From Candidatus Aminicenantota bacterium (lineage in GTDB: Bacteria; Acidobacteriota; Aminicenantia; S016-38): a stretch of DNA of 64,000 bases. Location of the stretch: the NCBI GenBank assembly GCA_027068075.1, contig JAMOUJ010000006.1:282706-346705 (forward strand), given 5' to 3'. Of the stretch, positions 33,363-41,439 are shown in pieces. Made by a program: the position numbers and the translations under genes. Every line of letters starts with the position of its first letter. Position 1 is the first letter of the stretch. The notes beneath the pieces are model-generated. The model was not told where the DNA came from, searched no databases, and saw nothing but the letters and a program-made list of their open reading frames with translations.

Positions 33363-36300
33363 ATCCAATTTTGATAATCGGAATAACCTTGGGTTCCGCA
33401 TTTTTGATTGGGATAGTTCAGGCTTTCAGGCCCCGCTGGACCGGGTGGATATTTTATCCCACCTTGGTCTTTGACTTTCTGGCCTCCGCCGTTAATCTCT
33501 ACGGTTTCCTGTCGGGCTCCATCGGAAAACCCATAATGGTGAAGATAGGAGGATTTCCCCCTCCCGTGGGCATAAACCTGCTGGTGGGAAAGGCAGAGGC
33601 GGCCTTGGGCACCCTCATATTCGCCGTGGCGCTCCTGGGGGCGTACCACTGGGGAAGGAGGGGATTCCCTCAGCCCCAGGGCAAGATCATGGTTCTGTTT
33701 CTGCTCCTGGCCCTGGGGGCGGCGGGCATAAGTTTCACCGGTGATTTCTTCAATTTATTCGTTTTCGTGGAGATCACTTCCATTGCCTCCTACGGTCTGG
33801 TGGCTTCCTCCCGGAGGGAAGAGGCCCTGGAAGCCGCCTTTAAATACATGGTGGTGGGCTCCATAAGTTCCACCTTTATCCTTCTGGGCGTGGTTTTTCT
33901 GTACAAGGCCACGGGAAGCCTCAACATGCTGGACATCGGAGGGAAAATCGCCGGAGGGTTCTCTTCCCAGGTTCTGGGCCTCATTTCCCTGCTGATTCTG
34001 GCGGGACTTCTGGTGGAACTGGAGGTTTTTCCCATAAACGGTTGGGCCCTGGACATTTACCAGGGGGCGGATCCGGTGGTGGTGGCTCTCCTGGCCGGGG
34101 CGGCGGTTAAGGCCTTTTACCTGGTTTACCTGAAAACCGCTTCCTACCTTGCCCTTCCCTCCTTCTTCAAACTTTCGCTGATATTCGGGGGAGGGACCTA
34201 TCTCGTAAGTCAATTCTTCGCATGGAGGCAGGAGAACGCCAGGAGGCTTCTGGGGTATTCCTCGGTGGGTCAACTTGGCCTTCTAATTCTGGCTGGAGGA
34301 CTTCTTCTCAGTCCTTCCCTTCCCGCCTCTTCCAGGGCCATGGTCCTGGCGGCGGTGGTTCTTCTCATCCTCAACCATTCCTTTTCCAAATCGTCCCTGT
34401 TTCTTCTGGCGGACAATGTTAAGGGAGAGAAACTTGAGGACTGGAAGGGCGTCCTCTCTTCCAGCCCTGTTTTCAGATTTTCCTTCACCACATCGGTTTT
34501 TTCCGTGGCCGGATTGCCTCCATTCCCCGGGTTCTGGGCGAAACTTCTCCTGGTTATGGCGGCGGCCAGGTTTTCCCCATGGCTGGTGGCCCTCATCCTC
34601 GCAGGAGCCCTGGCGGAGGTGGTGTATTATTTCAGGTTCTTTTACCTGGTTTCCCTGGGGGATAAAAAAGCAGAGGTGGGCAACAACCTTCTCGCCCCCT
34701 TGGTAGCCTCCCTTTTTCTGGTGGGGGCAGTTCCCTTGGCGTACAAAATGGCGGCAGATAAACTTTCCCTGACCCTTCCCGGTGGGGTTTTGGTTCTCCT
34801 GGGGCTTTCCCTTCTGGTTTACCTTCTGGGATTCTCCCGCCTGCTTCAGTGGCTGGCTTCCCTGGGCCTCGTGGCCTACGGAGCCTATCTTCTCCTTCCG
34901 TTTTTGAAGGCGGACCTTTCGGGCTTCTTCCTGGGCCTCATCCTGGCCGGGGCGGCGGTGCTTCTCCTGGCCACCTATCCCGGGGCAAAGAACCTGTCTT
35001 CCTCCTTCTATCCAGCGTACCTGGTGGTGGTTTTTTCCATGGCAGGTCTGGTGCTTTCCACCACCTGGTTTTCCCTCTTCGTCTTCTGGGAGATAATGAG
35101 TTGGGCCTCCTTCCTTCTTATAAACATGGGAAGGGGAAAGAAGGCCGCATGGATCTATGCGGTGCTAAGTGCCGCCGGGGCCTACGCCATGCTGGGAGGC
35201 ATTTCCCTTCTCCCTTCCCCGTACATTTCTTCGGTGAAATCTCCGGGACCATGGCTGGCCCTTCTTCTTTCCCTGGGCTTCCTGGTGAAGATGGCCACGG
35301 TTCCACTTCATATCTGGGCCAGGGATGCCTACGGGGAAAGTCCCGACGATTTTACGCCCCTTCTTTCGGGCATAATGTCCAAAATGGGGGTTTTCGGCTC
35401 CGCTCTGGTTTTTCTGTATGTGGTAATAAACCTCTCTTCCAGGTCTTCCTTCAATTATCTGCTGGGCTGGGCCGGGGTCCTCACCGCCTTCTTTATGACC
35501 CTTCTGGCGGTCTTCCAGGAGGACCTTAAAAAACTTCTCGCCTATTCCTCCGTGGCTCAGGTGGGCTACATCCTCCTGGGCCTGGCCCTTTTCACCCCCC
35601 TGGGCTGGACCGCCGCCCTGTATCACACGGTCAATCACTTCTTCTTCAAGGGTCTCCTCTTCGTGGCGGCGGCGGGGATCGTATACCGGGTGGGAACCTC
35701 CTACCTTCCCCACATGGGGGGCTTGATACGAAGGATGCCCCTGACCTTCTTCGCATCCCTCCTTGCCGTCATAGCCCTGGCAGGGGTTCCTCCTCTTTCG
35801 GGCTTCGCTGGCAAGTGGCTCCTTTACACCGCCCTCATAGAAAAGGGGTGGATCTTCATCGCCGTGGTGGCCTTCCTGGCCTCCACCCTGGCCTTTCTTT
35901 ACTCCTTTAAAATCCTCCACGCAGTCTTTCTGGGGCAACTTCAGGAGGAGAACTGCGAGGTCAGGGAAGTTCCCATCCCGGTGGCCGTTGTTGAGATAAT
36001 CCTTTTAATCCCCCTGGTAGTCCTGGGGGCCTTTCCCAGGCTCATCCTTGATCCCATAACACGGGTGCTGGGGAAGGTTACCGCCCTGGGGATTCCGGAT
36101 CTCAAGTACACTAAAACCCTGGGGGTGGTTTCCCGGCTGGGGCACTGGAACGCCCTTTTCCTCATGGTCTTCTTTGCCGGGGCCTTTATTCTGGCCCTGA
36201 TTTTCTTTGCCCTTACCTCCGCCCGGGTCAAACTGGTGGGGCAGATGGATGTGGGATATTCCGGAGAGGTTCCCCGATCCCCCGAGGACCTTCACTTCGG

Positions 36301-36499
36301 CTACGGTATGTACGACCACTTCCGCCGGGCAGTGAAGTGGCTTATTTATCCCCTGGCCACCAGAGTGTGGCGAGGTATCTACGAGGCCCTGGGGGCCGTG
36401 GCGGAGATGGGTCGGAGGATATACACCGGAGATACCAATACATACGCCGCCTATGTTATAGGCATTTCCCTTTTGATTCTACTAATATTCAAGGGGTGA
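33356..36499 (+). CDS. double antiporter-like subunit (MbhH-MbhH' fusion, NuoL/M/N type)
   Basis: A 1047-residue protein with two proton-conducting modules in one frame, about twice the normal length. Module 1 (about residues 1-500) has the TM5 glutamate in FVEITSIASYG, a TM7 lysine in AAVKAFYLVY and SVAGLPPFPGFWAK. Module 2 (about 540-1000) has FWEIMSWASFLL, LGFLVKMATVPLHIWARDAY, YHTVNHFFFKGLLF and ALAGVPPLSGFAGKWLL. The C-terminal tail has an amphipathic helix and a last membrane helix. Two antiporter-like subunits, H and H', are separate proteins in the archaeal sulfane reductase complex as I recall; here they are fused, which suggests a higher ion-to-electron ratio than single-H hydrogenase complexes. 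Confidence 0.9.
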   Translation: MVNPILIIGITLGSAFLIGIVQAFRPRWTGWIFYPTLVFDFLASAVNLYGFLSGSIGKPIMVKIGGFPPPVGINLLVGKAEAALGTLIFAVALLGAYHWGRRGFPQPQGKIMVLFLLLALGAAGISFTGDFFNLFVFVEITSIASYGLVASSRREEALEAAFKYMVVGSISSTFILLGVVFLYKATGSLNMLDIGGKIAGGFSSQVLGLISLLILAGLLVELEVFPINGWALDIYQGADPVVVALLAGAAVKAFYLVYLKTASYLALPSFFKLSLIFGGGTYLVSQFFAWRQENARRLLGYSSVGQLGLLILAGGLLLSPSLPASSRAMVLAAVVLLILNHSFSKSSLFLLADNVKGEKLEDWKGVLSSSPVFRFSFTTSVFSVAGLPPFPGFWAKLLLVMAAARFSPWLVALILAGALAEVVYYFRFFYLVSLGDKKAEVGNNLLAPLVASLFLVGAVPLAYKMAADKLSLTLPGGVLVLLGLSLLVYLLGFSRLLQWLASLGLVAYGAYLLLPFLKADLSGFFLGLILAGAAVLLLATYPGAKNLSSSFYPAYLVVVFSMAGLVLSTTWFSLFVFWEIMSWASFLLINMGRGKKAAWIYAVLSAAGAYAMLGGISLLPSPYISSVKSPGPWLALLLSLGFLVKMATVPLHIWARDAYGESPDDFTPLLSGIMSKMGVFGSALVFLYVVINLSSRSSFNYLLGWAGVLTAFFMTLLAVFQEDLKKLLAYSSVAQVGYILLGLALFTPLGWTAALYHTVNHFFFKGLLFVAAAGIVYRVGTSYLPHMGGLIRRMPLTFFASLLAVIALAGVPPLSGFAGKWLLYTALIEKGWIFIAVVAFLASTLAFLYSFKILHAVFLGQLQEENCEVREVPIPVAVVEIILLIPLVVLGAFPRLILDPITRVLGKVTALGIPDLKYTKTLGVVSRLGHWNALFLMVFFAGAFILALIFFALTSARVKLVGQMDVGYSGEVPRSPEDLHFGYGMYDHFRRAVKWLIYPLATRVWRGIYEALGAVAEMGRRIYTGDTNTYAAYVIGISLLILLIFKG

Positions 36500-36503
36500 A
36501 AAG

Positions 36504-37412
36504 ATGTGGGCCAAAATTTTATACGCCTTTCTAACCCTTATCGGCGGGATAGCCTACGGACTCCTTCTCGGCGGAATTTCCAGGAAAATAACCGCCAGGA
36601 TGCAGAACCGGAGGGGACCCACCGTATGGCAGAACTTCATTGACCTTTGGAAACTTTTCCGAAAAAAGACCGCCATTTCCCACGGGGTTATGTTCTACTT
36701 AGCCCCCATGTTCCGCCTGGTGGGCGGGGCAGGAACCTTTCTCCTGGTTCCCGTGGTGGTGGGAAGCCCCTACCTTAGCAATTTCTCCTTCGGAGGCGAC
36801 CTCATCGTTCTGATGTATTTCATGGTTCTGGGATGCCTGGGAATGGCCCTGGGGGCGGCGGAAAGCGGACATCCTCACGCCCCCATAGGAGTGACCAGGG
36901 GGCTTTCCCAGATGGCGGGATACGAATTGCCCTTTATCCTGTCGGTGATCGTGTTGATGGTGGCTGACAAGACCGCCACCCTGGAGGGAATTGTCAGGGC
37001 TCAGCAGGGGGGAATTCTTCACTGGCATCTATTTACCCATCCCTTCGCAGCGGCGGCGGCCTTTATAAGCCTTCTGGGAATGATGACCTCCTATCCCTTT
37101 CAGGTGGTGCTGGCTCCCCAGGAGATCGCCGTGGGTCCGCCCACCGAATACAGTTCCACCTTTCTCTCTTACATGTTTTCCGGAAGAAGCGTGTTTGCCG
37201 TGGCCAAATACCTACTTTTTATGAACCTCTTTCTGGGCGGAGCCAGCAATCTTCTGTGGGCCTTCGTCAAAACCTTTGCCATCTTCCTCTGGCCACTGTT
37301 TATAACCAATGTTTTTCCGAGGCTTCGCCTTGAGCAGTCGGTTCTCTTCTTCTGGACATGGCCCACATTCCTGGGATTGGTGGACCTTTTAAGAATATAC
37401 CTGGTGAGGTGA
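36504..37412 (+). CDS. NuoH/MbhM-like membrane anchor subunit
   Basis: A 302-residue, eight-helix membrane protein. ITARMQNRRGPTVWQNFIDLWKLFRKKT and GAAESGHPHAPIGVTRGLSQMAGYELPF correspond to the NuoH loops that shape the quinone/ion entry site, and EYSSTFLSYMFSGRSVFAVAKYLL follows. It joins the soluble arm to the ion-pumping arm. Confidence 0.92.
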   Translation: MWAKILYAFLTLIGGIAYGLLLGGISRKITARMQNRRGPTVWQNFIDLWKLFRKKTAISHGVMFYLAPMFRLVGGAGTFLLVPVVVGSPYLSNFSFGGDLIVLMYFMVLGCLGMALGAAESGHPHAPIGVTRGLSQMAGYELPFILSVIVLMVADKTATLEGIVRAQQGGILHWHLFTHPFAAAAAFISLLGMMTSYPFQVVLAPQEIAVGPPTEYSSTFLSYMFSGRSVFAVAKYLLFMNLFLGGASNLLWAFVKTFAIFLWPLFITNVFPRLRLEQSVLFFWTWPTFLGLVDLLRIYLVR

Positions 37413-37414
37413 AC

Positions 37415-37993
37415 ATGGGAAAGGACAAAAAATATTTTCTTGACGAAAAGCCGGAGAAACTCACCTACGGAGGGGTTTTCAGGAGGATAAACGATTGGGC
37501 CCGGGCCAGGTCCCTCTGGGTGGTGGCCTACGGCACCGGTTGTGGTTCCATTGAACTCAGGCCCACCTTCACCTCCAGATTTGACGCCGAAAGGCTGGGG
37601 ATGAGGATGGTGGCCACCCCCCGGCAGGCGGATGTACTCATAATAAGCGGTTATCTGACGGTGAAAACCCTGAAAAGGGTGATCAGGGTTTACGAGCAAA
37701 TGCAATCCCCCAAGTATGTGGTGGCCCTGGGAGCCTGTCCCATAAACGGAGGAATGTATTACGACTCCTACAACGCCATAAACCGGCTGGACCTTTACCT
37801 TCCGGTGGATGTGTGGATCACGGGATGCATGCCCCGCCCCGAGGCCATCCTGGCGGGTTTCAAGAGACTCCAGGAACTAATAGATAGCGGCAGGGCCGAC
37901 GGGTGGAAGAAATACATAGACAACCTTGACCGCTACAGGGAAAACCAGAAAAAAATAATTAAAAACTGGAAAATGCCCAATTACAACTGGTGA
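37415..37993 (+). CDS. NuoB/MbhJ-like Fe-S subunit with one cluster cysteine missing
   Basis: A 192-residue soluble subunit holding the cluster nearest the active site. Cysteines C43 (YGTGCGSIE), C108 (LGACPINGG) and C138 (ITGCMPRPEA) align with three of the four NuoB ligands. NuoB has a tandem CC and hydrogenases CxxC at the first position; here only one cysteine is present, with Gly on the other side. The cluster may use a non-cysteine ligand or be altered. The start ATG is chosen after GAGGTGA; a longer in-frame start inside the NuoH gene is unlikely. Confidence 0.9.
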   Translation: MGKDKKYFLDEKPEKLTYGGVFRRINDWARARSLWVVAYGTGCGSIELRPTFTSRFDAERLGMRMVATPRQADVLIISGYLTVKTLKRVIRVYEQMQSPKYVVALGACPINGGMYYDSYNAINRLDLYLPVDVWITGCMPRPEAILAGFKRLQELIDSGRADGWKKYIDNLDRYRENQKKIIKNWKMPNYNW

Positions 37994-38001
37994 GGTGGAG
38001 T

Positions 38002-38532
38002 ATGGAAGTTTTAAACAGGCTCAGGGAAAAATTTGAGATAACCGGGGATAAGGTTCAGAGGGATGACCTTGCTCTGGTGGAAACCACCGGAAAAGACCTC
38101 ATCCCCGTGCTGGTTTACCTTAAAACCTACGAAGGCTTTAAAACCCTGGTCATGATATCCTGCGTGGATTGGATGGAAAAGGGGAAATTCCAGTTAAGTT
38201 ACAACCTCTGGAATCCAGAGAAAAAGAAGAACATAATCGTTAAAATTTTCCTGGACAGGGAAAATCCCGTGTTTCAGACCATATACAAAATCTGGCCCCA
38301 GGCGGAGGTTTACGAAAGGGAAATTCACGAGATGTTCGGCGTGAATTTTGAAGGCAATCCTACCCAGGACGAGGAACTCATCCTGGAGGACTGGGAGGAG
38401 ATTCCCCCCATGAGGAGGGATTTCAACACCCTCAGGTATTCCATGGAGAAGTTCGGGGAAAGGGAGCCCAAGAGCGGAATAATCATAAGAAAACAGATTT
38501 CCGAACAATACGACGAATGGAGAAGAAAATGA
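38002..38532 (+). CDS. NuoC/MbhK-like subunit
   Basis: A ~176-residue soluble subunit of the 30-kDa complex I family: VYEREIHEMFGVNFEGNP is the family signature. It braces the NuoB/NuoD-like core. The ATG at 38002 follows GAGGTGGAG; a GTG at 37990 overlapping the previous stop is also possible. Overlaps the large-subunit gene. Confidence 0.88.
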   Translation: MEVLNRLREKFEITGDKVQRDDLALVETTGKDLIPVLVYLKTYEGFKTLVMISCVDWMEKGKFQLSYNLWNPEKKKNIIVKIFLDRENPVFQTIYKIWPQAEVYEREIHEMFGVNFEGNPTQDEELILEDWEEIPPMRRDFNTLRYSMEKFGEREPKSGIIIRKQISEQYDEWRRK

Positions 38533-39632
38533 GCAAGGAAGAAGTAAGGCTTTTCATCGGGCCCCAGCATCCGGGGGTCACGGGGAACATGAGCGTGGAG
38601 GTTCTTCTGCGGGGCGACACCATAACCTGGGCCAGAACCCACATCGGATACCTCCACCGGGGTTTTGAGAAACTAATGGAGCGTAAGATTTTCATAAAGA
38701 GTTTTCCCCTGGTATGCAGAATTTGCGTTCCGGAGCCAGATACCAACGAGGAAAATTTCGCCAGGGGCCTGGAGGAACTGGCGGGAATAGAAATTCCGGA
38801 AAGGGCCAAGTGGATAAGGACCTTGGTCCTGGAACTTTCCCGGCTTCAAATGTTCATCATGTGGTACGGTGGAATAGCGGGTTCCATGGGACTTTCCACG
38901 CCGGTTCAGTGGGGAATAGGGGACAGGGATTACATCCTTGACCTTTTTGAAGAACTCACCGGAGGTAGAATCTACCACATTTACATAATGCCCGGCGGGG
39001 TCCGGAAGGATCTTCCCGAGGGGTTTGAGGAGAGGGTCCTGAAGGTCATGGACATGGTGGAGCGGAGGCTCCCGGAATACGACGAAATTATCATGGAAAA
39101 TGCGGTGGTCCAGAAGAGGCTCAAGGGACTCGCCAAGATCCCTAAGGAGTGGGTGGACGAGATGGGGCTCACCGGCCCGGTGGCCAGGGCCTGCGGGTTT
39201 CCCTACGATGTTAGAAAGGACCACCCCTACGAGGCCTATCCCCACCTGGATTTTGATGTTATCACCGAGGATGGGTGTGATGCCTGGTCCATGCTTCTGG
39301 TGAGACGCAGGGAAATTGACCTTAGCATAGACCTTATAAGGCAGATAATAGAAAAAATGCCCCGGGGAGAGTTTCTGGCCCCTCTGCCCAATGTTCTTTA
39401 CTGGAAAATTCCCCCCGGAGAAACCTATGTAAAATCGGAATCCACCCGGGGAGAATACGGCTTTTATGTGGTGACCGATGGCTCAGACAAGCCCCGGAGG
39501 GTTCATGTAAACGGGCCTTCCTTCGTCCACGGAATAACCCTTCTGGAAAGGCTCCTCGTGGGACAGAACATTGCCGATGTTGCCCCCATAATGGTTTCTC
39601 TTCAGACCTGTCCCCCGGAAATGGAAAGATAG
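38529..39632 (+). CDS. NuoD/NiFe-hydrogenase large-subunit-like catalytic subunit without full NiFe site (MbxL/MbsL type)
   Basis: A 367-residue subunit. IGPQHPGVTGN and the fold match group 4 hydrogenase/NuoD large subunits. Group 4 hydrogenases use RICGxC and DPCxxC for nickel. Here the first motif reads RICVPE (C66 kept, second cysteine replaced by E69; an extra C63 precedes) and the C-terminal one QTCPPE (C361 kept, second replaced by E364). With two of four ligands gone a NiFe centre is unlikely, as in the Mbx/Mbs group. No C-terminal maturation peptide is present: the protein ends three residues after E364. The start ATG at 38529 has GGAG in good position. Confidence 0.9.
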   Translation: MSKEEVRLFIGPQHPGVTGNMSVEVLLRGDTITWARTHIGYLHRGFEKLMERKIFIKSFPLVCRICVPEPDTNEENFARGLEELAGIEIPERAKWIRTLVLELSRLQMFIMWYGGIAGSMGLSTPVQWGIGDRDYILDLFEELTGGRIYHIYIMPGGVRKDLPEGFEERVLKVMDMVERRLPEYDEIIMENAVVQKRLKGLAKIPKEWVDEMGLTGPVARACGFPYDVRKDHPYEAYPHLDFDVITEDGCDAWSMLLVRRREIDLSIDLIRQIIEKMPRGEFLAPLPNVLYWKIPPGETYVKSESTRGEYGFYVVTDGSDKPRRVHVNGPSFVHGITLLERLLVGQNIADVAPIMVSLQTCPPEMER

Positions 39633-39641
39633 GAGGGAAAA

Positions 39642-41417
39642 ATGGGACTCAAAGAAGTTCTTAAACCTCTCGGCGCATGGAGGCAGATAGCCAGAAAACC
39701 CCACACCATCCTCGTGCCCCGCACCCCCAGGGAAGCGGCGGAAAGATACAGGGGTTTTCATGTGAACGACCTTGAAAAATGCATCGGCTGCGGTACCTGC
39801 GCCGCCGTATGCCCCAACGAAGCCATAGACATGGTTCCGGTGGAAGGCATAGAGCCCAGGAAGGGGGATTCCGGTTTTCGTCCCAGGATAGACTACGGAA
39901 GGTGTTGTTGGTGCGGTCTCTGCGTGGACTCCTGTCCCACCACCTCCCTCAGAATGACCAACGAGTACATATGGGTTAGGGAGACCCCCGACGACTTCGT
40001 TTACATTCCCGGATACGACATAAAGGGCTTTGAGGAAAAGGAAAAGGGATACAGGAAGGAGAAGGATCACAGTTTCACCCATTACCAGAGGGTTCCCATG
40101 AGGGAACTTCCCCCGGAAGAGAGGGTGGAGAGTTTCGCCGAGGTGGTCCTGGGGTACGCGGAGGAGGAGGCCCGCCGGGAGGCGGACCGCTGCGTGGGAT
40201 GCGGCCTGTGTATAGCGGGTTGTCCTGACAGGATGCACATCCCGGACTACATAAGGGCCATCGCCTCCGGAGAATACGCCCGCTCGGTGAACATAATGTA
40301 CGAGAACAACCCCTTCGCCGAACTCTGCGGTAAGGTCTGCACCAGAAGATGCGAAAGTTACTGCTCCCTGGGCCACGAAGGGGATCCCGTGGCCATAAGG
40401 TGGCTCAAGAGGTTCGCCACGGAGAGGTTTTCCGACCTCAAGGAAGTGATAAAGGTCAGGAAGGCCGAGGCCAAGGACAGGTCCGTGGGCATCATAGGAG
40501 CAGGTCCCGGGGGACTCACCGCCGCCTATTATCTGGCCCTGCGGGGATACAAAGTTACGGTTTACGAGGCCATGCCCGAGCCCGGCGGAATGACAATGGC
40601 GGGAATACCCAAGTACCGTTTCCCCTTCCCCTCGCTGAAGAAGCAGGTGGACTTCATCCTTTCCCAGGGGGTTGAATTGAAACTCAATTATTATGTGGAC
40701 CCTGAGAAGTTCCGGGAATTAATGGACCGCCACGACGCCATTTACATCGGCGTGGGTCTCATGAAGCCCTGGACCCTGGGAGTTCCCGGCGAAGATCACC
40801 CCAATGTAATATACGCCATTGACTTTCTCCGCAAGGTTAACTTCAACGAGCCGGTGGAGATAGGAAAGAAGGTGGTGGTCATCGGAGGGGGAGATGTGGC
40901 CATGGACGCCGCCAGGGTTTCCCGCCGTCTGAAGGCGGAGGTCATAGTGGCCTACAGGAGGCGGAAGGTGGACATGCCGGCGGACCACGAGGAAATAGAG
41001 GGGGCCGAGGAGGAAGGGGTGGAAATATGGGAGAAGATAATTCCCATAAGGGTGGAGGACGCTCCCGAAGGCAAGGTAAAACTGGTTTACGGAAAGGCTA
41101 AAATGGTGGACCAGGGACCGGGCCGCAGACCCAAGCCCGTTTTGATAGAGGGCGAAGAATACGAACTGGTGGTGGACAGGATAATCGTAGCCATAGGACA
41201 GCAGGCTGACCTCAGTTTCCTTCCGGAGGATGTGGCGGAAAAAATAGAGACGGAAAGGGGAAGAATAAAGGTGAACCACCGGCAGATGACCTCCTATCCG
41301 GGCATTTTCGCCGGAGGTGATGTGGCCAACCGTGTGGCCGACGCCATCTCTGCCATAGCCGACGGCCTCCGGGCAGTCAAGGGAATAGAACTCTACTTCC
41401 AGGGCGAAGTGGATTAA
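39642..41417 (+). CDS. fused NuoI-like ferredoxin and GltD/NfnB-like NAD(P)H:flavin oxidoreductase
   Basis: A 591-residue protein. N-terminal NuoI/MbhN-like part with two 4Fe-4S motifs: CIGCGTCAAVCP (C47-C57) and CCWCGLCVDSCP (C88-C98). A GltD-type Fe-S domain follows (CVGCGLCIAGCP, then CGKVCTRRCESYC). The flavoprotein domain has a first Rossmann GIIGAGPGGLTAAY (FAD), a second VVVIGGGDVAMDAAR (NAD(P)H) followed by VAYRRRKVDMPA as in NADPH-using GltD/NfnB, and the closing FAGGDVANRVADAISAIADG. It would carry electrons between ferredoxin, pyridine nucleotide and the membrane complex. It ends the operon. Confidence 0.92.
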   Translation: MGLKEVLKPLGAWRQIARKPHTILVPRTPREAAERYRGFHVNDLEKCIGCGTCAAVCPNEAIDMVPVEGIEPRKGDSGFRPRIDYGRCCWCGLCVDSCPTTSLRMTNEYIWVRETPDDFVYIPGYDIKGFEEKEKGYRKEKDHSFTHYQRVPMRELPPEERVESFAEVVLGYAEEEARREADRCVGCGLCIAGCPDRMHIPDYIRAIASGEYARSVNIMYENNPFAELCGKVCTRRCESYCSLGHEGDPVAIRWLKRFATERFSDLKEVIKVRKAEAKDRSVGIIGAGPGGLTAAYYLALRGYKVTVYEAMPEPGGMTMAGIPKYRFPFPSLKKQVDFILSQGVELKLNYYVDPEKFRELMDRHDAIYIGVGLMKPWTLGVPGEDHPNVIYAIDFLRKVNFNEPVEIGKKVVVIGGGDVAMDAARVSRRLKAEVIVAYRRRKVDMPADHEEIEGAEEEGVEIWEKIIPIRVEDAPEGKVKLVYGKAKMVDQGPGRRPKPVLIEGEEYELVVDRIIVAIGQQADLSFLPEDVAEKIETERGRIKVNHRQMTSYPGIFAGGDVANRVADAISAIADGLRAVKGIELYFQGEVD

Positions 41418-41439
41418 AACCCAAAGCCCCGCCGGTTTT
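41416..41439. terminator. possible bidirectional terminator
   Basis: AAAACC (41416-41421) and GGTTTT (41434-41439) flank a 12-base loop and provide a T-run in both directions between two convergent genes. The stem is short and AT-rich, so support is weak. Confidence 0.35.

Noticed and set aside
36504-39632. Calling the operon a hydrogen-evolving Mbh NiFe hydrogenase
   Set aside because: The large subunit keeps only two of four nickel-binding cysteines and the small subunit lacks one cluster cysteine; no hydrogenase maturation genes are nearby.
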